A stretch of 64,000 nucleotides of DNA, taken from contig NZ_CP032698.1 of NCBI RefSeq assembly GCF_003627815.1, positions 2,666,001-2,730,000 on the forward strand, given 5' to 3'. The notes below the pieces were generated by a model, which did no database searches, was not told the origin of the DNA, and saw nothing but the letters and a program-made list of their open reading frames with translations. This DNA is from Streptomyces hundungensis. GTDB lineage: Bacteria > Actinomycetota > Actinomycetes > Streptomycetales > Streptomycetaceae. Shown here in pieces: positions 51,168 through 58,404 of the stretch. Position 1 is the stretch's first letter. Every line of letters begins with the position of its first letter. The position numbers and the translations under genes are program-made.

Positions 51168-51827
51168 TCAGAAGCTGTGCGCTGCCGGACGTTCCTTCGG
51201 CGCCGCCGCCAGGGCCTCGGTGACCTCGGCGACACCGGCGCGCAGCCCGTAGACGGGGGTCGCGGGCTGCTGGCGCCAGGAGTCGTCGATGCCGCCCGCG
51301 TCGACGGTATCGAAGCCCAGCTCGTCGACGAGCTCGCGGACGACCCGCTTGGCGGCCTCGTCGTCGCCGGCCACCGGCACGGCGATCCGCTCGGGATCGC
51401 CCTGCGGGCGCGGGCGGTCCAGGAGGTCCTGCGCGTATGTGCCGTTGAAGACCTTGATGACCGGATGGCCGATGTGCTGCTCGGTCCAGCGGCTCTCGGG
51501 CAGCCCGTCCTCGATCGCGTCGATCCGGCCGTCGCGCTCCTTGGGGTAGTAGTTCCCGGTGTCGATCACGGCGACGCCGTCGGCGGCCTTGTCGAACAGT
51601 CCCCCCGGCAGATCGGGAATGTGCTTCAGCGGGATGGTGACCACGACGACCCGCGCGCCGTCGGCCGCCTCTTCGACGGTGACGGGGGTGGCGCCGGTCT
51701 CCTCGGCGAGGGCGGAAAGCGTGTGCGGGCCACGGGAGTTGGCGACGGACACCTGGTGGCCGAGCGCGGTGAGGCGGCGGGTCAGGTTGCCGCCGATGTT
51801 GCCCGCGCCGATGATGCCGATCTTCAT
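51168..51827 (-). CDS. NADP(H)-binding reductase of the F420-dependent NADP reductase type
   Basis: A 219-residue protein with N-terminal MKIGIIGAGNIGGNLTRRL (dinucleotide motif) and VFNGTYAQDLL, the pattern of the NPD/F420-dependent NADP reductase and related oxidoreductase-coenzyme F420 family. It may transfer hydride between F420 and NADP, but several paralogues act on other substrates. Start ATG with GGAAGG 7 bases upstream. Convergent with sdaA. Confidence 0.82.
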   Translation of the reverse strand: MKIGIIGAGNIGGNLTRRLTALGHQVSVANSRGPHTLSALAEETGATPVTVEEAADGARVVVVTIPLKHIPDLPGGLFDKAADGVAVIDTGNYYPKERDGRIDAIEDGLPESRWTEQHIGHPVIKVFNGTYAQDLLDRPRPQGDPERIAVPVAGDDEAAKRVVRELVDELGFDTVDAGGIDDSWRQQPATPVYGLRAGVAEVTEALAAAPKERPAAHSF

Positions 51828-51965
51828 GAGCTGGCCTTCCGGAGAGGGTGCGTTGACACGCTCCGGGAACCTGTGGGTGCCTCCGGTTATTCCGGTCGGC
51901 CGCGTACGGGTCCGGCACCGGTGGCGCGCCGCGCGAGCGGGCTCACGCCACCGGGACCGGGCGCG

Positions 51966-52178
51966 TCACTTGTTCAGCGACGCCCAGAACTCCTCGAAGG
52001 AGAGCTTGCCGTCGCCGTTGGCGTCCTTGGCCTTGATGATGGCCTGGGCCACCGTCTCGGTGACGTGGAAGTCGCCCAGCTGCGCCATGACCGTCTTGTA
52101 CTCGCTCGCGGTGACGCGTCCGTCACCGTCGACGTCGAGCTTCGCGAACGCCTTGCGCGCCTCTTCGATGTCCGCCAC
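51966..52178 (-). CDS. EF-hand calcium-binding protein
   Basis: A 70-residue protein with two EF-hand loops: DVDGDGRVTASE and DANGDGKLSFEE, both with acids at positions 1, 3, 5 and 12. It has no signal, so it acts inside the cell as a small calcium sensor or buffer. The start GTG has AAGGGG 9 bases upstream. Streptomyces homologues at this synteny are called CabD-like (name recalled). It diverges from the acetyltransferase gene by 214 bases. Confidence 0.93.
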   Translation of the reverse strand: MADIEEARKAFAKLDVDGDGRVTASEYKTVMAQLGDFHVTETVAQAIIKAKDANGDGKLSFEEFWASLNK

Positions 52179-52392
52179 TGGGTCCACCCCTTTGTTGGTG
52201 CTACTGCTTGGTGCGTTACTGACGCGGGTCAGATTATCGGCCGCCGTGGGGGCGCGGTGCGGCGGGAGAGGTGGCCGATGGTGAAGGTTGCCGGGCCGTC
52301 GTCGATCATGGGTCGGGTGTCCGGTTTCCAGTGGCTGGAGACGCCGGACCGTACGACGGGGATCGCAGCGCGAGAAGGAGCGGGAACAGGAC

Positions 52393-53043
52393 ATGGCGAG
52401 TGGGACGGACAGTGCGCTCGGGGAGATTCTGGCGGGTGTCGCTCGCGGGCAGTTCCCGCCGGCCGACGGCGGGACGACGGTGGTGGCGCAGCCCACCCCC
52501 CGCGACGCGGGCGTGCTGGCGTTCACCGCGCACTCGGTGATCTTCCTCGACGAGGACGAGGAGTGGATCAGGGACGCGCTGGCCCGAACCGACGCCGACC
52601 CCCTCGGCGCCTCCATGAACCCGGGGTTCCTGGCCGCCCTGATGGCCCGCACCGGCCGCTCGATGAACTGCGTCGACCTGCTGACCTGCGCCCCCGCGCT
52701 GCCGGGCCGGCCGCCGCTGGCGCTGCGGGAGATCGAGGACCCGGACCATCCGAGGGTGGCCCGCGCCCTGAAATTCCGGGACGAGGTGCGGGTGTGGGCG
52801 GTGGACGGCGGTGTCCTGGTGCTCGGACGGGGAGTCGCGGGCCGCTGGGAGGTCGCCGTCGAGCTGGACGAGGCCGCACGCGGCCAAGGTCTCGGGGTTC
52901 AACTCGCCCTGGCGGGGCGCCACTTGGTGCCGGACGCGGTGGTGTGGGCGCAGCAGTCACCGGGCAACGCGCGCAGCGTGCGCACCTTCCAGGCCGCCGG
53001 TTTCCGGCCGGTGGGCTCCGAGGCGCTGCTCGTGGCGCACTGA
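52393..53043 (+). CDS. GNAT-family acetyltransferase
   Basis: A 216-residue protein with an N-terminal extension of about 130 residues and a C-terminal GNAT fold. The acetyl-CoA loop is ARGQGLGVQLAL; the later NARSVRTFQAAGF segment is the usual beta6-beta7 part. Substrate not known. ATG with GAAGGAG 12 bases upstream. It stands upstream of the cyclodipeptide synthase with a 202-base gap that may contain the latter's promoter; whether it belongs to that pathway is open. Confidence 0.85.
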   Translation: MASGTDSALGEILAGVARGQFPPADGGTTVVAQPTPRDAGVLAFTAHSVIFLDEDEEWIRDALARTDADPLGASMNPGFLAALMARTGRSMNCVDLLTCAPALPGRPPLALREIEDPDHPRVARALKFRDEVRVWAVDGGVLVLGRGVAGRWEVAVELDEAARGQGLGVQLALAGRHLVPDAVVWAQQSPGNARSVRTFQAAGFRPVGSEALLVAH

Positions 53044-53245
53044 TCGCCGAGCGCCGGACCCGTACCCGGGGGCCTGACTGTTCGCCATACCGAAGGACCG
53101 GTTTTCCGCCGCACAAAGAGGAGTTCGCGCCAACTTCCCTTTGCCCCTTCCTCACGCTCCGCCACTGCCGGATAACTTGCTGCTGTCGTCGCCACACCGG
53201 AAGCACAGGGCTCCCAGGGACTAGCGGCGCTGGGGCGTTACAGCT

Positions 53246-53941
53246 GTGGCCATCACAACTGAAGCATTCACCGTGCAGCCCTTCACACGAAGTTGCCACC
53301 ACATATGGGACGAGGGCGATCACGTCCTCATCGGCGTGAGTCCGGGAAACAGCTACTTCAGCGCCGGTCGCATCACCGAACTCGTCCGCTGGGCTTCGGC
53401 ACGGTTCTCCCGCATCGACCTCATTTACGCCGACCTCCATGTGGCCGAACTGTTCAGCGCGCTCGGCTACGAGGAGGAGCACGCGGCACGTCGCGCCTCG
53501 AAGGAGCTGAAGGCGGTACGCCGGCGGATCGTGCGCGGCGTCGAGGAGGCCGACCTGCCGGGCACCCTGGTCGGCGTGCACGGCCTCTCGGAGTTCGCCA
53601 CCAACCCGGTCTACGACCTGCTGCACCGGCGGGTGCGGCACTTCCTCGCCACCGACCCGCACGTCCGGGCGGGCTGCGAGCGGATGGCGGGGCACTTCCT
53701 CGCCACGAAGGTGGGCGGCCCCACCGCGAGCGCGGAGCAACTGGCCGCCTGTCTGGACTACATCGCCGCGGAGCTGCCCTTCTTCCTGGACACCCCGGGC
53801 ATCCTCGGCGTCCCGTCCTCCGTGTCGTGCTACCACGCGCAGATCCCGCTGACCGAACTCCTCTACGCCAAGGGCGGCGGCCTGCGGGCCTCCCGCAACC
53901 AGGCCTATGCCGTGGTGCGCCCGGAAGGAACAGCCGCATGA
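53246..53941 (+). CDS. Cyclodipeptide synthase, NYH type (AlbC/Rv2275-like)
   Basis: A 231-residue enzyme that takes two aminoacyl-tRNAs and joins the amino acids into a diketopiperazine. The nucleophile is Ser32 in IGVSPGNSYFS, with Asn35 at the AlbC Asn40 position. Tyr172 and Glu176 (DYIAAE) match AlbC Tyr178 and Glu182; Tyr196-His197 in SCYHAQIP define the NYH group. The sequence is nearer to M. tuberculosis Rv2275 (cYY synthase), as I recall it, than to AlbC, for example QPFT near the start and GLRASRNQ near the end. Product is probably cyclo(Tyr-Tyr) or another aromatic pair. Start is GTG at 53246. Its stop overlaps the P450 start as ATGA. Confidence 0.95.
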   Translation: MAITTEAFTVQPFTRSCHHIWDEGDHVLIGVSPGNSYFSAGRITELVRWASARFSRIDLIYADLHVAELFSALGYEEEHAARRASKELKAVRRRIVRGVEEADLPGTLVGVHGLSEFATNPVYDLLHRRVRHFLATDPHVRAGCERMAGHFLATKVGGPTASAEQLAACLDYIAAELPFFLDTPGILGVPSSVSCYHAQIPLTELLYAKGGGLRASRNQAYAVVRPEGTAA

Positions 53942-55128
53942 GCCCCGAGCCCGTCCTCGACTTCCCGCTCTCGCGCCGCGGTGACGTACTGCCCGAGGAG
54001 TGCTCCTGGCTGCGCGAGAAGCAGCCGGTGGCCCGGGTGCGCACCCTCACCGGCGACCAGGCCTGGCTGGTGAGCACGCACGCGCTGGCCACCCGGGTCC
54101 TGGAGGACGAGCGGTTCAGCCTCAAGGACACCGCGGCCGAGGGGGCGCCGCGCCAGTACGCGCTGACGATCCCGCCGGAGGTCGTCAACAACATGGGCAA
54201 CATCAACAGCGCGGGCCTGCGCTCCGCCGTGATGAAGTCCCTGAGCCCGCGTGCGGACGGCCTCGCCGAGCGGCTGCGCGAGCGGGCCGGGGAGTTCATC
54301 GACGCGCTGCTCGCCGAGGGCCCGCCGGCCGACCTCCGGGCGGGGTTCGCCGACCCCTTCTCGGCGGCGCTGCACTGCCAGGTGATCGGGGTGCCGTTCA
54401 CTGACTGGCGCCGGCTCATGTCGGGCCTGGACACCGCGTTCATGACGAGCGCGCACACCTTCGAGGGCGCCGGCCTCAACTGGTACAAGGACCTCGGCTA
54501 CATGGTGGAGCGCCTGAACGCGCCCGATGTGCCGCCCGAGAGCCTGCTCGGCCGGCTGGGGGCGCTGCGCGAGGACGCCGAGTCCGCGCATCTGACCGAC
54601 GAGATGCTGGCCACGGTCGCGGTGTCCATGTTCGGCGCGGGCGCGGTCTCCACCTCCGCGTTCCTGGTCCTCGCGATCCTGGCGCTGCTCCAGCATCCGG
54701 AGCTGATCGGCTATCTGCGCGAGCACCCCGAGCGCATGGGCCGGGCCGTGGACGAGCTGTTGCGCTGGAACCTGTCGATCGGCGACGGGCTGCCCCGGCT
54801 CGCCCTCGAGGACGTACGGCTCGGTGAAGTCCTCGTCAAGAAGGGCGAGTTGGTGCTGGTGCTGGTCGAGGGCGCCAACTTCGACCCGGCGGTCTTCAGC
54901 GACCCCGACCGCCTCGACCTCGACCGGGAGCACAACCCGCATCTGTCGTTCGGCGCGGGGCGGCACTTCTGCCCGGCCACGGGGCTCGGCCGGCTGCACG
55001 CCGAAACGGCCCTCGCGGTCCTGGTCGACCGGATGCCGGGGCTGCGCCTTGCGGTACCGGCCGAACAGCTGGTGTGGCGTACGGGGTTCATCAAACGGCT
55101 TCCGGAGCGGCTTCCGGTGCTGTGGTGA
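53938..55128 (+). CDS. Cytochrome P450 closely resembling CYP121A1 (mycocyclosin synthase)
   Basis: A 396-residue P450, the same length as M. tuberculosis CYP121A1. Shared features include the VVNNMGNI segment (Val82, Val83, Asn85, Met86), Ala167/Phe168/Trp182, the I-helix FGAGAVSTS with Ser in place of the usual acid-Thr pair, ELLR as ExxR, the heme Cys in FGAGRHFCPA, and the end RLPERLPVLW. CYP121A1 joins the tyrosines of cyclo(Tyr-Tyr) by a C-C bond. Here CYP121A1 Phe280 is Ile281, Gln385 is Ile385 and Arg386 is Lys386. The substrate may still be cYY, but this is inference. No ferredoxin gene is adjacent. Coupled to the synthase by ATGA. Confidence 0.95.
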   Translation: MSPEPVLDFPLSRRGDVLPEECSWLREKQPVARVRTLTGDQAWLVSTHALATRVLEDERFSLKDTAAEGAPRQYALTIPPEVVNNMGNINSAGLRSAVMKSLSPRADGLAERLRERAGEFIDALLAEGPPADLRAGFADPFSAALHCQVIGVPFTDWRRLMSGLDTAFMTSAHTFEGAGLNWYKDLGYMVERLNAPDVPPESLLGRLGALREDAESAHLTDEMLATVAVSMFGAGAVSTSAFLVLAILALLQHPELIGYLREHPERMGRAVDELLRWNLSIGDGLPRLALEDVRLGEVLVKKGELVLVLVEGANFDPAVFSDPDRLDLDREHNPHLSFGAGRHFCPATGLGRLHAETALAVLVDRMPGLRLAVPAEQLVWRTGFIKRLPERLPVLW

Positions 55129-55135
55129 CACTCAA

Positions 55136-55165
55136 GTGCCCCGGGGCCGGCGGGTCCCGGGGCAC
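55136..55165. terminator. Bidirectional terminator closing the cyclodipeptide unit
   Basis: GTGCCCCGGG (55136-55145) and CCCGGGGCAC (55156-55165) form a perfect 10-bp stem with a 10-base loop. It lies 7 bases after the P450 stop and 27 bases before the stop of the convergent beta-propeller gene. Confidence 0.85.
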
Positions 55166-55192
55166 CGCGCTGCCGTGCTCGTCCGGCCCCGC

Positions 55193-56374
55193 TCAGCGGA
55201 AGATGCCGGTGTGGCCGAGCGAGTACCGGCCGGGCTGGGGGTAGACGGCCAGTCCGTGCGGGCCCGAGCCGACGGGGATGCGGGCCAGCTCCTTGCCGGT
55301 GGTGGTGTCGATGGCGTACACCTCCGCGTTGTAACGGCCGGACAGCCAGAGCACCTTGCCATCGGCGGAGACTCCGCCCATGTCGGGGCTGCCGCCGTCG
55401 GGCAGCTCCCACTTCTTGGTCAGCTTGTTCTTGGTGAAGTCGAAGATGGAGATGGTGCCCTCGCCCCGGTTGGAGATGTACATCTCCTTGGAGTCGCGGC
55501 TGATGTAGAGCCCGTGGCAGCCCTTGCCGGTGGGCAGCAGGGTCGGCGTGCCGAACTTGTCGCCGTCCAGGATCCACATGCCGTGCGCCATCATGTCGGC
55601 GATGTAGAAGGTCTTGCCGTCCGGGGACATCTTCACGTCCTGCGGCATGGCGCCCGAGAAGGGGAGCTTCTGCTGGCCGACGACCTTCATCTGCTCCGTG
55701 TCGACCTTGAGGAGCTCGCCGGAGAACTCGCAGGAGACGATGAAGTACCGGCCGTCCATGGAGAAGTCGGCGTGGTTGACGCCCGCACAGGTCACCGGGA
55801 CGGTCTTGGCCCGGTTCAGGGTGACCGGGTCGCGGAAGACGAGCTCCCGGTCCATCGACGCCATGACGACGGCGTACTTGCCGTTGGGCGTGAAGTACAG
55901 GTTGTAGGGGTCGGAGACCTGCACGGTCCGGCCGACCTTGCCGGTCGCCGGGTCGATGGCGGTGAGCGAGTCACCGAGGTCGTTGTTGACCCAGAGCGTC
56001 TTCATGTCCCAGGACGGCACGACGTGCTGCGGCTGGTGGCCGACCGGGATCGTCTGGATGACCTTGTAGGTGGCCGGGTCGATGACGGACACCGTGTTGG
56101 AGTTGGTGTTGGGTACGTAGACGCGCGGCAGGAAGTTCTTCACCGCGGGCTGGAGGGCGTTCGGGCGGTCGGCCGCGTAGGCGTCCTTGGGGTCGAGGAC
56201 GGGCGGCATCCCCGGCAGGCCCTGCGGCGGGGCCTTCTTGGCGACGGCGGGCGGGGCCGCCTGCTTGGTGCCGAGCGCCTCGTCCTTGTGGTCGGAGCCC
56301 GATCCGCAGCCGGCGAGGGCCGCGAGCAGGGCCGCCGCGAGCAGCGCGGTGGTCGTCTTCGTTACGGTCGGCAT
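55193..56374 (-). CDS. YVTN-type beta-propeller lipoprotein
   Basis: A 393-residue exported lipoprotein: signal peptide MPTVTKTTTALLAAALLAAL with lipobox LAGC, a short linker, and a seven-bladed propeller with the YVTN pattern (RVYVPNTNSNTVSVIDPATYKVIQTIPVG, given here in part as VYVPNTNSNTVSVIDP). Such domains are found on cell surfaces as structural or sensing parts. The ATG overlaps the deacetylase stop as TGATG, so the two are translated together. Confidence 0.9.
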   Translation of the reverse strand: MPTVTKTTTALLAAALLAALAGCGSGSDHKDEALGTKQAAPPAVAKKAPPQGLPGMPPVLDPKDAYAADRPNALQPAVKNFLPRVYVPNTNSNTVSVIDPATYKVIQTIPVGHQPQHVVPSWDMKTLWVNNDLGDSLTAIDPATGKVGRTVQVSDPYNLYFTPNGKYAVVMASMDRELVFRDPVTLNRAKTVPVTCAGVNHADFSMDGRYFIVSCEFSGELLKVDTEQMKVVGQQKLPFSGAMPQDVKMSPDGKTFYIADMMAHGMWILDGDKFGTPTLLPTGKGCHGLYISRDSKEMYISNRGEGTISIFDFTKNKLTKKWELPDGGSPDMGGVSADGKVLWLSGRYNAEVYAIDTTTGKELARIPVGSGPHGLAVYPQPGRYSLGHTGIFR

Positions 56375-57306
56375 CAGGTCAGCAGCTCCGTGGTCGTGAC
56401 CGCGCGCAGTCGGCGGCGTTCCAGTTCGGCGAGGAGGGCGGGCAGCGCGGCGACCGTGTCCGCATAGCCGAAGTGCAGGCTCACCACCGACCCGTTGCGG
56501 ATCTGCCCGGTGACGTTGTGGGTCACGGCCGAGGCGCCGGGCGAGGTGAAGTCGAGGGAGTCGACGTCGTACGACAGGACGTGCGGGTAGCCCGCCCGCC
56601 GGGCCAGTGTCTGGACGAGCTCGGTCGCGTACTGGGCGCGGGAGGGCCGGAACCACGTTCCGATGGAGCCGGTGAGCCGGCGCAGCCGGGCCGCGCAGCC
56701 GGTGATCTCGGCGTAGGCCCCCGACTCGTCCAGGGTGGAGATGTCGATGTGGTGCTGGGTGTGATTGCCCAGCTCGTGGCCGCCGTCCAGGATGCGGCGG
56801 GCCATCTCGGGGTGCTCGTCGAGCCAGCTGCCGACGGCGAGGACGGTGACCCGGGCCCCGGCCTTCTCGGCCTCGCTCAGCAGGGTCGTGGCGATCTTTG
56901 GATCGCCCTGGCCGTGGAAGGTGAGCGCGACCTGCGGGCGGGCCCGGGGTCCGCTGCTGATCTGGACCGGCTGCCCGGGGAAGGAGCGGGGGGCCGGTGC
57001 TGGGCGGGGCGTCTGGGGTCGGGCGGGAGAGGCGGCCGCCGCGGAGGCGGACGGCGGCGCTGTCGGGGAGCCGGTCGGCTGCCGGCCGGCCCGGTCGTCC
57101 GAGCAGCCCGCCGTGAACGCCCCTACGATGGCCGCGCCCGCCCCGGCGCGCAGGGCGCTGCGGCGATCGACCGCACGGGGTGATGGATTCAGCACATGGA
57201 CATTTAAGTGCGCCGAAGGGTCGTTGGTGGCGATTGACCCGCTTCGGGACCTTTGCGGGTCGCGGCCGCGCGGGGCTTCCCGAGGGGGTTCAGGTCGCTG
57301 ATTCAC
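56374..57306 (-). CDS. Exported polysaccharide deacetylase
   Basis: A 310-residue protein. The C-terminal ~190 residues are a NodB-type deacetylase, with GHELGNHTQHHIDIS (metal His pair) and TWFRPSRAQY. The expected first metal motif TFDDG is TFHGQGD here, so the catalytic Asp is replaced by Gly or His and activity is uncertain. An export signal with RRSALRAGAGAAIVGAFTAGC near residue 48 ends in a lipobox. I start at GTG 57306, which has GGGAG 6 bases upstream; this puts a TTA codon in frame at 57207-57205. A GTG at 57195 would avoid it. Confidence 0.82.
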   Translation of the reverse strand: MNQRPEPPREAPRGRDPQRSRSGSIATNDPSAHLNVHVLNPSPRAVDRRSALRAGAGAAIVGAFTAGCSDDRAGRQPTGSPTAPPSASAAAASPARPQTPRPAPAPRSFPGQPVQISSGPRARPQVALTFHGQGDPKIATTLLSEAEKAGARVTVLAVGSWLDEHPEMARRILDGGHELGNHTQHHIDISTLDESGAYAEITGCAARLRRLTGSIGTWFRPSRAQYATELVQTLARRAGYPHVLSYDVDSLDFTSPGASAVTHNVTGQIRNGSVVSLHFGYADTVAALPALLAELERRRLRAVTTTELLT

Positions 57307-57338
57307 TCAGCACTCCCGATATCTATTCATGCTTTAGA

Positions 57339-57360
57339 AGGTGAGTGCTGTAGCTCACCT
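57339..57360. promoter_or_regulatory. AGGTGAG-N8-CTCACCT inverted repeat upstream of the deacetylase gene
   Basis: Two perfect 7-bp arms, AGGTGAG (57339-57345) and CTCACCT (57354-57360), lie 33-54 bases upstream of the deacetylase GTG, in the promoter position. It could be a repressor site. No regulator can be named. Confidence 0.45.
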
Positions 57361-57523
57361 ACGATTCACAGCTAAACTGTATGGGTTCATGGCGATATGT
57401 CCGACTAGGGACTTTTGAGGATGGGCCGCCCATCTGTCATAGTCGGAACCACGACCCCCATTGACCCGGGCCAGGTCGTCTTCCAGTCGCCGTGGATCAC
57501 ACCCCCCCAGATCCACGGCGCCC

Positions 57524-57571
57524 CACAGAAGCCCCCGCGGCGCCGCATCCGGCAGCCAGGGGGCTTCTGTG
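57524..57571. terminator. Perfect 13-bp hairpin downstream of the anti-sigma-type ATPase
   Basis: CACAGAAGCCCCC (57524-57536) and GGGGGCTTCTGTG (57559-57571) pair perfectly around a 22-base loop, 33 bases beyond the stop of the reverse-strand gene at 57604. Confidence 0.8.
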
Positions 57572-57603
57572 ATGCCGCGAACCGTCGCGGGCTTCCGGGC
57601 GTC

Positions 57604-58107
57604 TCAGCGGTCGGCCACCCGCATCTCGAACCAGGTGGTCTTGCCGCGCGGCAGCAGGTCCACGCCCCAGCGGTCGGAGAGCTTGTCGACGAGGAAGAGG
57701 CCTCGGCCGCTGATGTCCAGCTCGTGCACCGGCATCAGACAGGGCAGTCCGCGCGAGGGGTCGCGCACCTCGATCCGGATCCAGCCCCGGCGCCGCAGCA
57801 TCCGCAGACCGAAGACGCGGGCCCCGGTGTGGCGCACGGCGTTTCCGACGAGTTCGGAGACGAGCAGCACCGCGTGTTCGGCGAGGGTGGGCGAGAGCGC
57901 CCACTGGCGCAGCACGACGGACTGGGTGATGCGGCGGGCGGTCGCCGCCGACTCCGGGCGCGAGGGCAGCCGGACTTCTTCCTCGGTCGGATTTCCGAAC
58001 AACTCCAGTGCTTTCAGAGCCAGTTCGTCATCGGCGGACGGCAGCCACCGCGCCGCGGTCGCACTCACGCGCTGCGCCGGTTGTTCCATACCCTCCAGCC
58101 CCGCCAT
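57604..58107 (-). CDS. Anti-sigma-factor-type ATP-binding protein (HATPase_c)
   Basis: A 167-residue protein with a GHKL ATPase fold like RsbW/SpoIIAB: N box SELVGNAVRHTG, G1 box DPSRGLP and G2 box GRGLFLVDKLSDRWG. It probably binds a sigma factor or anti-anti-sigma protein; Streptomyces has dozens of such proteins and the partner is not beside it. The start is uncertain: ATG at 58107 or at 58089, both with weak sites. It forms its own unit with a hairpin below. Confidence 0.82.
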   Translation of the reverse strand: MAGLEGMEQPAQRVSATAARWLPSADDELALKALELFGNPTEEEVRLPSRPESAATARRITQSVVLRQWALSPTLAEHAVLLVSELVGNAVRHTGARVFGLRMLRRRGWIRIEVRDPSRGLPCLMPVHELDISGRGLFLVDKLSDRWGVDLLPRGKTTWFEMRVADR

Positions 58108-58404
58108 GCCACCATCATGGCGGCCCGGCGCGTCCTTGGGGGCGGTTCCGAAGGAATCGCGACTCCGGAACCTGACGTTCCGGAGCCGCCACTTGGCATA
58201 TGACGGGGGCAGGAGAGGCCCCGCTACACCCACTCTGACCTGCGATGACGTAACGCATTCAGGTGATCACCAAGCGTTCCGCAGAGGTTTTCCTTAAGGT
58301 CGCCTTAAGGCTGTGCTAATCCCCCCACAGGGTGTACACACCGCCACCACATGTACAGCCGCCGTTGACCGCACCGCCCCGGGTGCCCCTCAACTGAGCC
58401 GCGA
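58108..58404. other. Intergenic region with two CCTTAAGG palindromes
   Basis: The 297 bases upstream of the anti-sigma-type ATPase gene hold no clear gene. Two identical 8-bp palindromes, CCTTAAGG, lie at 58292-58299 and 58303-58310, 3 bases apart. They might mark an operator for the ATPase gene or for the enoyl-CoA hydratase. Confidence 0.5.

Larger units (their letters stand above)
57307..57603. other. Upstream region between the deacetylase and the anti-sigma-type ATPase
   Basis: No gene is convincing here. It holds the deacetylase promoter and the terminator of the ATPase gene. The inverted repeat AGGTGAG-N8-CTCACCT at 57339-57360 and GTCCGACTAGGGAC at 57399-57412 are candidate operators. 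Confidence 0.5.
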
